From positions 1-64,000 of the forward strand of contig CAMCQT010000006.1 of the NCBI GenBank assembly GCA_945877125.1: a stretch of DNA of 64,000 bases, in the 5' to 3' direction. The notes under the pieces are model-generated. The model was not told the origin of the DNA. It worked only from the letters and a program-made list of their open reading frames with translations, and searched no databases. Below are positions 44,543 to 54,695 of this stretch, in pieces. Position 1 is the first letter of the stretch; the number at the start of each line of letters is the position of its first letter. The DNA comes from Candidatus Brevifilum fermentans (GTDB lineage Bacteria; Chloroflexota; Anaerolineae; Anaerolineales; Villigracilaceae). The translations under genes and the position numbers were made by a program.

Positions 44543-45253
44543 ATGATCCCCAAAAAAACCGACACAATTCAAACTGCATTAACCCTCGGCGAGTACGAAC
44601 TCAAGGGTCAGTTCGTGCTTGGCAGTAACTACACGTTCTTTGTCAACGTGCAATACGAAGGCGCCGAATATCCTGCTGTGTACAAGCCGAGCAAAGGCGA
44701 GCAGCCGCTTTGGGATTTCCCCGACAATACCCTCGCCCAGCGTGAAGTTGCCGCCTATCTATTAAGTGAGCAGCTCGGCTTTCATTTTGTTCCCGTCACA
44801 GTTCTGCGCGAAGACGGTCCGCACGGGCGCGGCTCGCTTCAACAATATATCAAATATGATGTTGAATATCACTACTTCAACTTCACGCCCGAAGACAAGA
44901 ATTTGCTCAAGCCCGTCATGCTGTTTGACCTGCTCATCAACAACGCAGACCGCAAAGGCAGTCACATCTTTTTTGAAACGGACACGCACAAACTGTACGC
45001 CATCGACCACGGCGTTTGTTTTCATGAAGAGGATAAACTCCGCACCGTGATCTGGGATTTTGCCGGCCAGGCGATTCCAGATGAATTGCTCGCGCCCCTT
45101 TCCCAAGCTGACAGTTGGTCTGCCCTCTTTGAGTCTTATCTCAGCCCGGAAGAAATCACTGCCCTCCAGCGCCGCGCCGAGAAATTGCTCACCACCAAAG
45201 TATTCCCACGCGCCCCGCGAGATCGCCGCGCGTTTCCATATCCGCCAATATAA
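44543..45253 (+). CDS. SCO1664 family protein (kinase-like)
   Basis: 236 residues from the ATG at 44543; in-frame codons upstream lie in a repeat. LKGQFVLGSNYTFFVNV and YPAVYKPSKGEQPLWDF give a nucleotide-binding-like lobe with a conserved Lys. LLINNADRKGSHIFFETDTHKLYAIDHGVCF supplies N-x-D-R-K and D-H-G, as in phosphatidylinositol 3/4-kinase-like and HipA-like folds. It may phosphorylate a protein or small molecule. Paired with DUF3090, its known neighbour in other genomes. Confidence 0.85.
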   Translation: MIPKKTDTIQTALTLGEYELKGQFVLGSNYTFFVNVQYEGAEYPAVYKPSKGEQPLWDFPDNTLAQREVAAYLLSEQLGFHFVPVTVLREDGPHGRGSLQQYIKYDVEYHYFNFTPEDKNLLKPVMLFDLLINNADRKGSHIFFETDTHKLYAIDHGVCFHEEDKLRTVIWDFAGQAIPDELLAPLSQADSWSALFESYLSPEEITALQRRAEKLLTTKVFPRAPRDRRAFPYPPI

Positions 45254-45261
45254 AAGACCAT

Positions 45262-45379
45262 GTCATTGCGAGGAGGGTGGCCTTCCCGACGAAGCAATCT
45301 CCAATTGTGTAGAGATTGCTCACCGCACTGGCGTACGGCGCAAGTGTCGGGCGAAGAGCAAGTGCGCCCTCGCAATGAC
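45262..45379. mobile_element. Small palindrome-ended element (MITE-like)
   Basis: GTCATTGCGAG and CTCGCAATGAC ends, 118 bp, no ORF; internal inverted segment GAAGCAATCTC / GAGATTGCTC. Same family as 33894-34205. Confidence 0.7.
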
Positions 45380-45399
45380 ATAATATTAAGGAGACTTCC

Positions 45400-46434
45400 A
45401 TGCAATACAAACTCGCACTCATCGGGTTCGGAAATGTTGGACAAGGCTTCGCGCAAATTTTGCGCGATAAACACGCCAGTTTGGCACAACAGTTTGGCGC
45501 GGACTTTATCATCGTGGCAGTCTGCGATTTGCTCAAAGGCAGCGTATGCGACCCCAACGGACTCGACCCCGCAACCCTGCTCGATACCGTGACCGCAACC
45601 GGCTCACTTGAAACAGTGTCGGCTCCGCATCATGGCTGGGACGCCTTGCAAACCATCGCCGAATCCGGTGCGGATGTGGTCGTCGAATTAAGTTACACCG
45701 ATCTAAAAACCGGCGAACCCGCGCTTACGCATTTGCGAGCCGCGCTGAATGCAGGCAAGCACGTGGCTACCACCAACAAAGGACCCATCGCCTTGCATTA
45801 CACCGAACTGAAAAAAATAGCTGATGCCAAAGGCGTCGAGATCGGGGCAGAAGGTACTGTGATGAGCGGAACGCCATCCATGCGCCTCGGCTTGGAGTTG
45901 TTGTCCGCGGCGGGCATTACGCGCTTGCAAGGCATCATCAACGGCACCACCAATTACATCCTCACCCAAATGGAAGCTGGCATGACCTACGCAGACGCGT
46001 TGCAGGAAGCGCAGTCCAAAGGCTACGCAGAGGCTGACCCCACCGGTGACGTGGAAGGCTACGACGCGGCAGGCAAGGCAGTCATCCTGGCGAATTTGCT
46101 AATGGGCGCGACACTTACGTTGAACGACGTGGATCGCACTGGAATTACCGGACTCACCCCGCAAGACATCGCATCCGCAGCGGCGAACGGCGAACGCTGG
46201 AAACTCATCGGCAAAGTGGAGAAAGTGAACGGTCAAGTCACCGCAAGTGTGCGCCCCACACGCCTGCCGATTACGCATCCCCTTGCTTCAGTCGGCGGCG
46301 CGACCAATGCACTCACCTTTACCACTGACCTGCTCGGTGATGTGACCCTCATCGGTCCCGGCGCGGGGCGTTTGGAAACAGGGTACGCCATTTTGGGCGA
46401 TCTATTGGCAATTCATCGTCACTTTGGAAAATAG
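45400..46434 (+). CDS. hom: Homoserine dehydrogenase, copy 1
   Basis: 344 residues. The Rossmann motif LALIGFGNVGQGF opens the NAD(P) domain. The catalytic domain has NKGPIAL, EIGAEGTVMSGTPSMR, NGTTNYILTQMEAGMTY and the family signature GYAEADPTGDVEGYDAAGKA with the catalytic Asp and Lys. It reduces aspartate semialdehyde to homoserine for threonine and methionine. No C-terminal ACT domain, so feedback control by threonine in the usual way is not expected. ATG follows AAGGAGACTTCC. A second copy starts 2 bp after its stop. Confidence 0.94.
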   Translation: MQYKLALIGFGNVGQGFAQILRDKHASLAQQFGADFIIVAVCDLLKGSVCDPNGLDPATLLDTVTATGSLETVSAPHHGWDALQTIAESGADVVVELSYTDLKTGEPALTHLRAALNAGKHVATTNKGPIALHYTELKKIADAKGVEIGAEGTVMSGTPSMRLGLELLSAAGITRLQGIINGTTNYILTQMEAGMTYADALQEAQSKGYAEADPTGDVEGYDAAGKAVILANLLMGATLTLNDVDRTGITGLTPQDIASAAANGERWKLIGKVEKVNGQVTASVRPTRLPITHPLASVGGATNALTFTTDLLGDVTLIGPGAGRLETGYAILGDLLAIHRHFGK

Positions 46435-46436
46435 AA

Positions 46437-47468
46437 ATGCATTACAAACTAGCCCTAATCGGATTCGGCAACGTCGCGCGCTCGCTGGCAAAATTATTTT
46501 TACGAAAAGAAGATCTGCTCAAGCAGCAGGGAATCACTTTTTCGTTCACCGGCATTTCCACCGGCAGCCATGGATTCGCCGTCAACCCTGACGGACTCGA
46601 TATTCAAAAGGCGCTGGAGTTGATTGAAAGCGGAAATGATATTTCCTCCTTATCAACGACACTTGTAAAAGACTCGCTTTCTGTCATCCAAAACTCTCAG
46701 GCGGATATCATGTTCGAGAATTCACCTGTCAACACGCAGACGGGACAGCCCGCGCTGGATCATGTCCACATGGCGCTCAACTTGAACATGCATGTCATCA
46801 CGGCCAACAAAGGCACCGTGGTGTACGGCTATCGTGAGTTGACCGCGCTGGCCGCATCCAAGAACAGGAAGTTCAAATTTGAAGCTACTGTGTTGGGCGG
46901 CGCGCCCGTCTTTTCAGTATTCCGCGAAGCCTTCCCGCTTGCAGAGCTTTTCTCCATCAACGGCATCTTCAACGCCACAACTAACATCATTCTCTCGCGC
47001 ATGGAAACTGGTGAAACGTACGACGATGCCGTCAAATATTGTCAGTCCATCGGCGTGGCAGAAACCGACCCCGCCAACGACGTGGACGGTTGGGATGCGG
47101 CGATTAAAGTTGCGGCATTGGTCACTGTGTTAATGGACACGCCCATAACCCCGCAGCAAGTTAATCCCACAGGCATCCGCGGCATCACCCCTGAAATGAT
47201 CGCCCAAGCCAAAGCCGAAGGCAAACGCTACAAACTGGTCTGCTCCGCCGAACAAGTTGGCGATCAAGTCACAACCAGCGTCGCTCCCCAACTTGTTGAC
47301 TCAACTTCCCCGCTCTACGGCATGATGAACTCCAGCACCGGCATCACCTTCCGCACCGATGTAATTCTTGATTACTCGATTATCGAAACCGAACGCGAAG
47401 GCATGCAGGGCGGTCCCGTTGAAACTGCCTACGGCTTATTTGCAGACTTTGTGAATATTGTCAAATAA
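46437..47468 (+). CDS. hom: Homoserine dehydrogenase, copy 2
   Basis: 343 residues, paralogous to the gene just upstream (LALIGFGNVARSLAKLF; NATTNIILSRMETGETY; VAETDPANDVDGWDAAIKV). The Rossmann Gly pattern is GxGxxA instead of GxGxxG. NKGTVVYGYREL and EATVLGGAPVFSVFRE are conserved. It may be a second homoserine dehydrogenase with a different cofactor or regulation, or have drifted to another semialdehyde. No ACT domain. It ends the operon; a strong terminator follows. Confidence 0.9.
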   Translation: MHYKLALIGFGNVARSLAKLFLRKEDLLKQQGITFSFTGISTGSHGFAVNPDGLDIQKALELIESGNDISSLSTTLVKDSLSVIQNSQADIMFENSPVNTQTGQPALDHVHMALNLNMHVITANKGTVVYGYRELTALAASKNRKFKFEATVLGGAPVFSVFREAFPLAELFSINGIFNATTNIILSRMETGETYDDAVKYCQSIGVAETDPANDVDGWDAAIKVAALVTVLMDTPITPQQVNPTGIRGITPEMIAQAKAEGKRYKLVCSAEQVGDQVTTSVAPQLVDSTSPLYGMMNSSTGITFRTDVILDYSIIETEREGMQGGPVETAYGLFADFVNIVK

Positions 47469-47473
47469 CGTTC

Positions 47474-47511
47474 AAACCTCCGAGGTCTTCAAGACCTCGG
47501 AGGTTTTTTTT
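47474..47511 (+). terminator. Terminator after the hom pair
   Basis: AAACCTCCGAGGTCTT-C-AAGACCTCGGAGGTTT and T run; nearly the same hairpin is reused at 49691. Confidence 0.93.
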
Positions 47512-47515
47512 CGTG

Positions 47516-47524
47516 TGCTATAAT
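47516..47524 (+). promoter_or_regulatory. Extended -10 of tmRNA
   Basis: TGCTATAAT, about 12 bp before the tmRNA 5' end. Confidence 0.65.
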
Positions 47525-47536
47525 AAAAATGCATCT

Positions 47537-47914
47537 GGGGATGATCGGCTTCGACGGGAGAGGCTGGTTCCGGAATGCGAGCCGAGCGTGCGCCGAACTC
47601 GTAAATGCAGCGCAAAATTTAAGTGCCAACCGCACTTCATACGCCGCTATGCCTCTCGCCGCTTAAGGTGAGAACGTAACGGTTGCCATCTTCGGATGAC
47701 ACGTCCGCCGGCACCGAACTCTACCGGGTGACGGATCGGGCGAAACAAAGGTAGAGTGCCGCGTATGACTCTGCTAAATACGCGTAAGACTAGCAGATGG
47801 TCACAGAGTTACCTGTCCGCCGAGATCTCTGTGATGACTAACTTCGGCAGACTACGCTCGTAGATTTCCGAGGGTCGAATCTTTCGGACGCGGGTTCAAT
47901 TCCCGCCATCTCCA
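47537..47914 (+). ncRNA. ssrA: tmRNA
   Basis: Starts GGGGATGATCGGCTTCGACG and ends with the T-arm GCGGGTTCAATTCCCGC and CATCTCCA, which pairs with the 5' end as the tRNA-like acceptor. The tag frame runs from GCA (47607) to TAA (47664-47666): AAQNLSANRTSYAAMPLAA, 19 residues including the resume alanine, ending LAA as a protease signal. Pseudoknot-like GC-rich stems fill 47668-47850. A terminator follows. Confidence 0.95.
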
Positions 47915-47917
47915 CAA

Positions 47918-47952
47918 ACACACAACCAGCAGGCAACTGCTGGTTGTGTGTT
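47918..47952 (+). terminator. Terminator of tmRNA
   Basis: CACACAACCAGCAG-GCAA-CTGCTGGTTGTGTG and TTC. Confidence 0.88.
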
Positions 47953-48089
47953 CTTAAGTACTATATCCAAATTAAACTGCAAATAGAAAGTATCTTTACA
48001 GCCAGTATACCGACTACATTAAGTAAAGCAATTCTCATCAACCAGAAAAAATCAGGCAGGATGCGAATATACAAACTATAGAGTCCAAA

Positions 48090-48851
48090 ATGAAAATAAA
48101 AACTATCAAACCTTTGATGTTCCTTTTTACACTTATGGCGCTGGTCAGCCTCGCTTGCAGTGTGGATTTATATGGAACGCCCACCCCCGCGCCACCCACT
48201 GCTGAGGCGTCTGTATTGTCCGAGCAGACGGAAACCGCCACCCAACCCGTCACAGACGCCCAACAGTTTTATGCCGAGGAATTTGACGTGGAAAATAAAA
48301 ACTGGGAATATCTTATAGTAAACGGATCAACCAGGCAGGTTCTTAATGGCAGCGCTGGCGTAATGCCGATTCGTACAGCCGGCGGACTCCTCGTTTTTGA
48401 CTTACAAACCAAAGGCACATCCGCATATGCCACCTACGAACCATTCACATACACAGATGTGCGCCTCGATATAACCGCGGGCAACCGTGGCTCCAACAAT
48501 AACACCATCAGCCTCGTATGCCGCAAAAGCGATGCAGGCTGGTACGAATTTAACATCGCCAGCAATGGGCTTTACGAGATATATGCCGCCACGGGTGTTG
48601 GCAGCGCAGTTGAATACACACGAATAGCCGACGGCGGATCAAACAAGATCAAATCTGGCTGGGCGCAGAACGAATATGGAATTGTGTGTCAGGGCAACAC
48701 ACTGGTTCTTAATATCAATGGCGCAGAAGCCCGCAGGCTTGAAGATAAAAAATATCTTTTGCCTGAAGGTAAAGTAGCCATATCGGTATCCTCCTTAAAA
48801 GACGCCCCAGTCATCGTTGATATCTATTCGGCTGCGATCAGTCAACCGTAA
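48090..48851 (+). CDS. Lipoprotein, paralogue A
   Basis: 253 residues. Lipobox ALVSLACS (Cys about 23) and a Pro/Thr linker, then a beta-sandwich of the LamG/DUF1080 type: FYAEEFDVENKNWEY, DVRLDITAGNRGSNNNTISLVCRKSDAGWYEFNI, LEDKKYLLPEGKVAISVSS. It is exported and membrane-anchored; a carbohydrate-binding role is possible but not shown. The next gene is a paralogue with the same order of strands. Confidence 0.75.
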   Translation: MKIKTIKPLMFLFTLMALVSLACSVDLYGTPTPAPPTAEASVLSEQTETATQPVTDAQQFYAEEFDVENKNWEYLIVNGSTRQVLNGSAGVMPIRTAGGLLVFDLQTKGTSAYATYEPFTYTDVRLDITAGNRGSNNNTISLVCRKSDAGWYEFNIASNGLYEIYAATGVGSAVEYTRIADGGSNKIKSGWAQNEYGIVCQGNTLVLNINGAEARRLEDKKYLLPEGKVAISVSSLKDAPVIVDIYSAAISQP

Positions 48852-48869
48852 TTTTCGATCCGATTTTTT

Positions 48870-48908
48870 ACAACCGGTCACAACTTAAGCTGTGACCGGT
48901 TGTTTTTC
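48870..48908 (+). terminator. Terminator of lipoprotein A
   Basis: ACAACCGGTCACA and TGTGACCGGTTGT arms, T run. Confidence 0.9.
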
Positions 48909-48923
48909 ATTTACAATTCAAGC

Positions 48924-49679
48924 ATGAACAAAAAAAATAGATTCCTAAAAACCTTTATTGGAATAATGCTCCTGACAGCTTGCAGCACAGCGAAGCCTGC
49001 TCCCATGCAAGTGGAATTATCCTCGCCTGTCCCTGCGTCACCGACTCAGCCCGAGCCTGCCACCGCCACGATGACATTTACTCCCGCCCCAACATTTACA
49101 CCCACGCCCATTCCTTTATTCTTCACCGAGGAATTCAACACAGATATGGGCGCGTGGGCATCCTTTCAAACTGGCGGAGCAGAACTGCCGAATGTCCAGC
49201 TTGAAAACGACTTTCTTCGCATTGATTTTCCATCGTCCAACGCCTGGTATTATGCCATTCACACCGCGCACGAATATTCAAATGTGTTTGTGAGCGCCAA
49301 GTTTTCAGGTACGCCCACAGGCTCGCTCGGTGTGATCTGTGATTACAGTGAATCAAATGGATGGTATGAATTCAACGTCTCCAGTGACGGGACCTACAGC
49401 GTGTTGTTTGGGCAATGGCTGGCGGATGGGATCGCGCAATACACGCCGATTGAAATCAGCGGCTCCGAATATCTCCAGGTTGGAAACCTCAGCTACGAGA
49501 TTGGGTTGAGCTGCGAGGGAAATATCCTGCTTCCGCATATCAATGGGAAACTCTTCCGCAAACTGGATGTTACGCGCTACGGACTTACCGAAGGCAAGAT
49601 CGGCATCAATGCCTCGTCATTTGAAGAGGCTCCCATGATCGCCACCTTTGATTGGGTGAAGGTGGGCGAACCTGAATAA
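48924..49679 (+). CDS. Lipoprotein, paralogue B
   Basis: 251 residues from the ATG at 48924. Lipobox MLLTACST, then a 45-residue Pro/Thr linker (PTFTPTPIP). The globular part parallels paralogue A: FFTEEFNTDMGAWASF, NVFVSAKFSGTPTGSLGVICDY, GWYEFNVSSDGTYSVLF, GLTEGKIGINASSFE. The pair arose by duplication. Same inferred fold (LamG/DUF1080-like), no catalytic residues recognised. Its start overlaps the tail of the terminator at 48870-48908, so it may have its own weak promoter or rely on read-through. Confidence 0.75.
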   Translation: MNKKNRFLKTFIGIMLLTACSTAKPAPMQVELSSPVPASPTQPEPATATMTFTPAPTFTPTPIPLFFTEEFNTDMGAWASFQTGGAELPNVQLENDFLRIDFPSSNAWYYAIHTAHEYSNVFVSAKFSGTPTGSLGVICDYSESNGWYEFNVSSDGTYSVLFGQWLADGIAQYTPIEISGSEYLQVGNLSYEIGLSCEGNILLPHINGKLFRKLDVTRYGLTEGKIGINASSFEEAPMIATFDWVKVGEPE

Positions 49680-49690
49680 TCAGGTATTCC

Positions 49691-49727
49691 AAAACTCCGA
49701 GGTCTTAAAGACCTCGGAGTTTTTTTA
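49691..49727 (+). terminator. Terminator of lipoprotein B
   Basis: AAAACTCCGAGGTCTT and its complement, then T7. Confidence 0.93.
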
Positions 49728-49818
49728 ACACAATAAAATTTTTATGAGTCGTTAACAGAAATCTTGCATACATGGCTTAACATTTAGATATTGAAAACTA
49801 TAAGCAAGGAGTAATCTC

Positions 49819-51723
<1,905 letters not shown>

Positions 51724-51751
51724 TGTAAGTGACGAGTAATAAGTGAGAAGT

Positions 51752-51792
51752 AAAAAGTGGACAGCCAGTAAATTGGCTGTCCACTTTTTTTT
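51752..51792 (+). terminator. Terminator of dnaK
   Basis: AAAAAGTGGACAGCC and GGCTGTCCACTTTTT arms with a T9 tail. Confidence 0.93.
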
Positions 51793-51825
51793 TAGGGTTG
51801 ATAATCTCCCAGAAAACAGGACCAA

Positions 51826-52572
51826 CTATCCCTGAGTGGGGCGCGGGGCTGAGACTTGAGTCGGCTTTCTGTTTTGGGGGAAGAATCCGTCGATCACAAC
51901 AGCCAGGATGCGGTACATCAGAAGGAAAAGCAAACTACCGGCGGAAATCCAGTAGTAGTTTTGCGCCCAGCCTGCGCTGGTGTCTGTGCCGCTGAATAAG
52001 CCGTGGGAAATTCCCATCAGGTACATTGCGAAACTGCCGTAATGCAGGAAGCGCCATGATTTCTGCCCGATGATGGGGCGGATGTAAAAAGTGAGCGCGA
52101 GGATCGCCCATGTGTAAAATGCCAGTTGACCCATGCCGACCCAAAATGGACGATAGTCTACGGTACTGAACGGGATGAAGAGTTGCAGGAGTGTAAAGTT
52201 GATGTAATCATCGCCGAGGATCACGATGGCGTGAAAAACTGCGAATGCCAGACCCAGCAAGCTGACATATTCGTGCAGTGCAAATGCGGCGGGTGCGCCG
52301 GGCCACAGGCGTGCCATTTTGTTGGTGATGCCAAGACCGAGCGCCATGGAAAGCCAAAGCAAACTCAAAGAGACAAAGGCTGTGGCGCGAGAGAGATACC
52401 AATAAGCTTTGGGGGCGTTGCCGCCGAGAGAGAATGACATGTTGGGCAGCCAGCTAGGCAGGATTAAGACTGCGACGAGCAGGCCCACGGTCATGGCGAC
52501 GAGGAACATCAAAAAAGTTTGGATGTTTACAGATGATTCATATTCAACTGGTTCAGGTGAATTGACTGACAT
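51826..52572 (-). CDS. Ferric-reductase-like transmembrane protein
   Basis: 248 residues with about six TM helices. The ferric reductase-like core begins YWYLSRATAFVSLSLLWLSMALG. HEYVSLLGLAFAVFHAIVILGDDY and FLHYGSFAMYLMGISHGLFSGTD place His pairs that would ligate two haems across the membrane, as in YedZ/MsrQ and NOX-type proteins. The C-terminus is a short Pro/Arg tail, with no FAD/NAD domain. Last gene of an operon with apbE, so it likely passes electrons to or from a flavin carrier. Confidence 0.85.
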   Translation of the reverse strand: MSVNSPEPVEYESSVNIQTFLMFLVAMTVGLLVAVLILPSWLPNMSFSLGGNAPKAYWYLSRATAFVSLSLLWLSMALGLGITNKMARLWPGAPAAFALHEYVSLLGLAFAVFHAIVILGDDYINFTLLQLFIPFSTVDYRPFWVGMGQLAFYTWAILALTFYIRPIIGQKSWRFLHYGSFAMYLMGISHGLFSGTDTSAGWAQNYYWISAGSLLFLLMYRILAVVIDGFFPQNRKPTQVSAPRPTQG

Positions 52573-52582
52573 AATTTACTCC

Positions 52583-53500
52583 TTACAAATACTCGTTTAT
52601 TCGCTGGCTATAAAGTGTGTGCCCATTTTCAAGGACGATGATGCCGGCCAGCACGGGGTCGGCTTCGATCCACTTTAGTCCTTCTTCGCCGCCTAAAATG
52701 AGTACGGCTTTCGCGGCGGCTTCGGCTTCCATAACTGTCGGTGCGACGATGGTTGCGGTCATCACATTTGTTTCGGCAGGCTGCCCTGTGTTTGGGTCAA
52801 TGATGTGATGACGGGGTAATCCATTTTTGTTCCAGTGGCGGCGATCTCTGCCGGATGTGGCAACTCCGCAGCGACGCAAATTTAGGGTTTCAAAATCTGT
52901 GTCTGGCGCAAAGGGGTTTCTGACGCCGATCTGCCACGGAGATCCACCGGTCAGCGGGGCGCTGATGGCAATATCACCGGCGGCATTCATTAATACAGGC
53001 CCGTATTTTTTGAGTCTTTCAACAGTTTGATGCGCCGCCCAGCCTTTTGCAACTCCGCCAAAATCGAGGTGGATGCCGTATGGCAAGCAAATCGTATGCG
53101 ATTTTTCGCTCCACGTCACCGCTGATAGCGGATTCACCGCCGATAGAATTTGCAAGCCGTTTTGGCTTTGGTGGCGCGGCAGGGTTTCAAAGTTTTGGTC
53201 GTAGCCTGCTTCGAGCATGGCATCCAACACTGTCGGGGTGACTAAACCGTTGGTGATTATTTCTGCCGACAACGCGTACTGGAACACGTCCCAAAGTTTG
53301 TCGCTGACTTCCACGGGCTGGTCAAATGTTTGGTTCAGGCGAGACAACTCACTGTCGATACGGAAGCGGCTGAGGGTTTGTTCCCAATCTTCGAACCAGC
53401 CTGGGACTTCATCCAAAATAGCGGGACGAGAATCCGACTCGCTTTCCAGAACGACGAGCAGGTTGCTGCCCATAGCACGGAATGGAAAACGATGCAGCAT
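52583..53500 (-). CDS. apbE: FAD:protein FMN transferase
   Basis: 305 residues. It covalently attaches FMN to Thr/Ser of target proteins. Motifs: FRAMGSNLLVVLE, LDFGGVAKGWAAHQTVERL, LMNAAGDIAIS, GVATSGRDRRHW and HHIIDPNTGQPAETN, which hold the FAD- and Mg-binding residues. There is no signal peptide or lipobox, unlike most ApbE lipoproteins, so a cytoplasmic location is suggested. Starts on the last base of the preceding stop (TAATG). No obvious target with the [DN]-G-x-[ST]-x-[AT] flavinylation motif is encoded next to it. Confidence 0.94.
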   Translation of the reverse strand: MLHRFPFRAMGSNLLVVLESESDSRPAILDEVPGWFEDWEQTLSRFRIDSELSRLNQTFDQPVEVSDKLWDVFQYALSAEIITNGLVTPTVLDAMLEAGYDQNFETLPRHQSQNGLQILSAVNPLSAVTWSEKSHTICLPYGIHLDFGGVAKGWAAHQTVERLKKYGPVLMNAAGDIAISAPLTGGSPWQIGVRNPFAPDTDFETLNLRRCGVATSGRDRRHWNKNGLPRHHIIDPNTGQPAETNVMTATIVAPTVMEAEAAAKAVLILGGEEGLKWIEADPVLAGIIVLENGHTLYSQRINEYL

Positions 53501-53853
53501 TAAGATGAGCCTGTGGATCCGCCGCCACCACCCCCACCACTAGCGCCGCCACCCCCGCCGCCGCCTCCACCACCGCCAGTTCGGACAATGACTTGGGTCT
53601 GTGGCGCGTTTCCGCCCAGCAGGATGGGTCCATTGCCCTGCAAGGTTGTAGCTGATTGAACCTCAACCACTGGAATCTCCGTTTGTGCCGGCTGAGGAGG
53701 AGGCATTGCTGCCTGTTCCTGCGCGCGTTTTAAAGCGCTTGCACGGTCTGGTCCTGCGAATGAGTTCCAGAATACAAGCGTGAGAGCCATTGACCCTGTG
53801 GCGATCATAATTTGTATATCGTTCCAATTTCGAGGTGCGGGTTTATTTGCCAT
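53500..53853 (-). CDS. Gly-rich single-TM protein
   Basis: 117 residues. An N-terminal TM segment (IQIMIATGSMALTLVFWNSF) follows a short basic start (MANKPAPRNWND); a Gln/Pro-rich linker follows, and the last 30 residues are nearly all glycine with a few Ser. Unknown function. It lies between the PepSY-like and apbE genes and may help place or scaffold the redox proteins at the membrane. Confidence 0.65.
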   Translation of the reverse strand: MANKPAPRNWNDIQIMIATGSMALTLVFWNSFAGPDRASALKRAQEQAAMPPPQPAQTEIPVVEVQSATTLQGNGPILLGGNAPQTQVIVRTGGGGGGGGGGGASGGGGGGGSTGSS

Positions 53854-53882
53854 GTTGAATATTCCTGTTAAATAGGCTGATG

Positions 53883-54374
53883 TTAATCATCGTCCCCGTC
53901 GTCGTCATCATGGTCTTCATGATCGTCGTCATTATTAGCAGGGGTATTGTTATTGCGATTCCCACCGCCACCGCCGCCGCTGCTTGGCTGTGTAATTACC
54001 GTGACAGCTAATTTGGAGATGGATAGAACCTGACCATCGAGACTTAAATATACAAGGTCGCCAGATGAGAATGTGACGAGATACGCATCTACGCCTTCAA
54101 ATTGGGTAACTTCTATGCTGTACATATCCGTGCGGCCCAGCACCTTGCCGGCTATGTCTGCGGCAGCTTCAGGCGCAATACCCATCGTCTGGGTGGGTAT
54201 AACCTGAGTAGGCGGAACAACGACCTGCTGGTTGATTACCTCTGCCATTTGGGGTTGTGTTGCCGCCAATTCCGTTGGATTCACAATACTCTGATAAGCA
54301 GATACCACCCCGTACAAAATGGCGAGCATAAATGTGGTTAAAACCACTGAAATAAACAATGTGCTTTTTCTCAT
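53883..54374 (-). CDS. PepSY-like membrane-anchored protein with Asp-rich tail
   Basis: 163 residues. TM anchor at 7-28 (FISVVLTTFMLAILYGVVSA), a linker, then a PepSY-like unit IAPEAAADIAGKVLGRTDMYSIEVTQFEGVDAYLVTFSSGDLVYLSLDG. The C-terminus is Gly/Asn-rich and ends in about 16 mostly acidic residues with three His (DDDHEDHDDDDGDDD), which could bind metal. First gene of the operon running to the ferric-reductase-like gene. Confidence 0.7.
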   Translation of the reverse strand: MRKSTLFISVVLTTFMLAILYGVVSAYQSIVNPTELAATQPQMAEVINQQVVVPPTQVIPTQTMGIAPEAAADIAGKVLGRTDMYSIEVTQFEGVDAYLVTFSSGDLVYLSLDGQVLSISKLAVTVITQPSSGGGGGGNRNNNTPANNDDDHEDHDDDDGDDD

Positions 54375-54527
54375 GATATTAGTCTCCTTTTGACTGTATA
54401 AGGAATATGTCGTTCTAAACTCAAAAGGGTTACTGGCTTGAATATTAGAATTTTCTTAGAATTCCACCCGAAATATGATTAGACCTCTTGCATAAGTTGA
54501 AGGGGATGCTTCTAAAAAACCAAATTG
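54375..54527. other. Upstream region of the PepSY-ApbE operon
   Basis: About 150 bp; GGAGAC before the 54374 start, no clear operator. Confidence 0.3.
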
Positions 54528-54600
54528 AACCACTGAGACACAGAGGCACGGAGTTTTTAATTGGTTTTCTCGGTGTCTTAGTGCCTCAGTGGTTAGGCGT
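54528..54600. repeat. ACCACTGAGACACAGAGGCAC inverted repeat
   Basis: AACCACTGAGACACAGAGGC at the left and GCCTCAGTGGTT at the right, with GTGTCTTAGT in between; an intergenic palindrome of the same style as 30648-30733. Confidence 0.75.
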
Positions 54601-54636
54601 TTGGACTTTTGCAAGATGTCAATTGCAAAATAGAAC

Positions 54637-54672
54637 AAAAAACGCGAGACGTAAAATACGCCTCGCGTTTTT
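54637..54672 (-). terminator. Terminator of ssb
   Basis: AAAACGCGAG / CTCGCGTTTT arms with an inner ACGT stem and flanking A/T runs. Confidence 0.85.
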
Positions 54673-54695
54673 CCTATTCACTATTCGCTTATTAT

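Noticed and set aside
49680-49818. CIRCE-type heat-shock operator before dnaK
   Set aside because: No TTAGCACTC-N9-GAGTGCTAA-like inverted repeat found.
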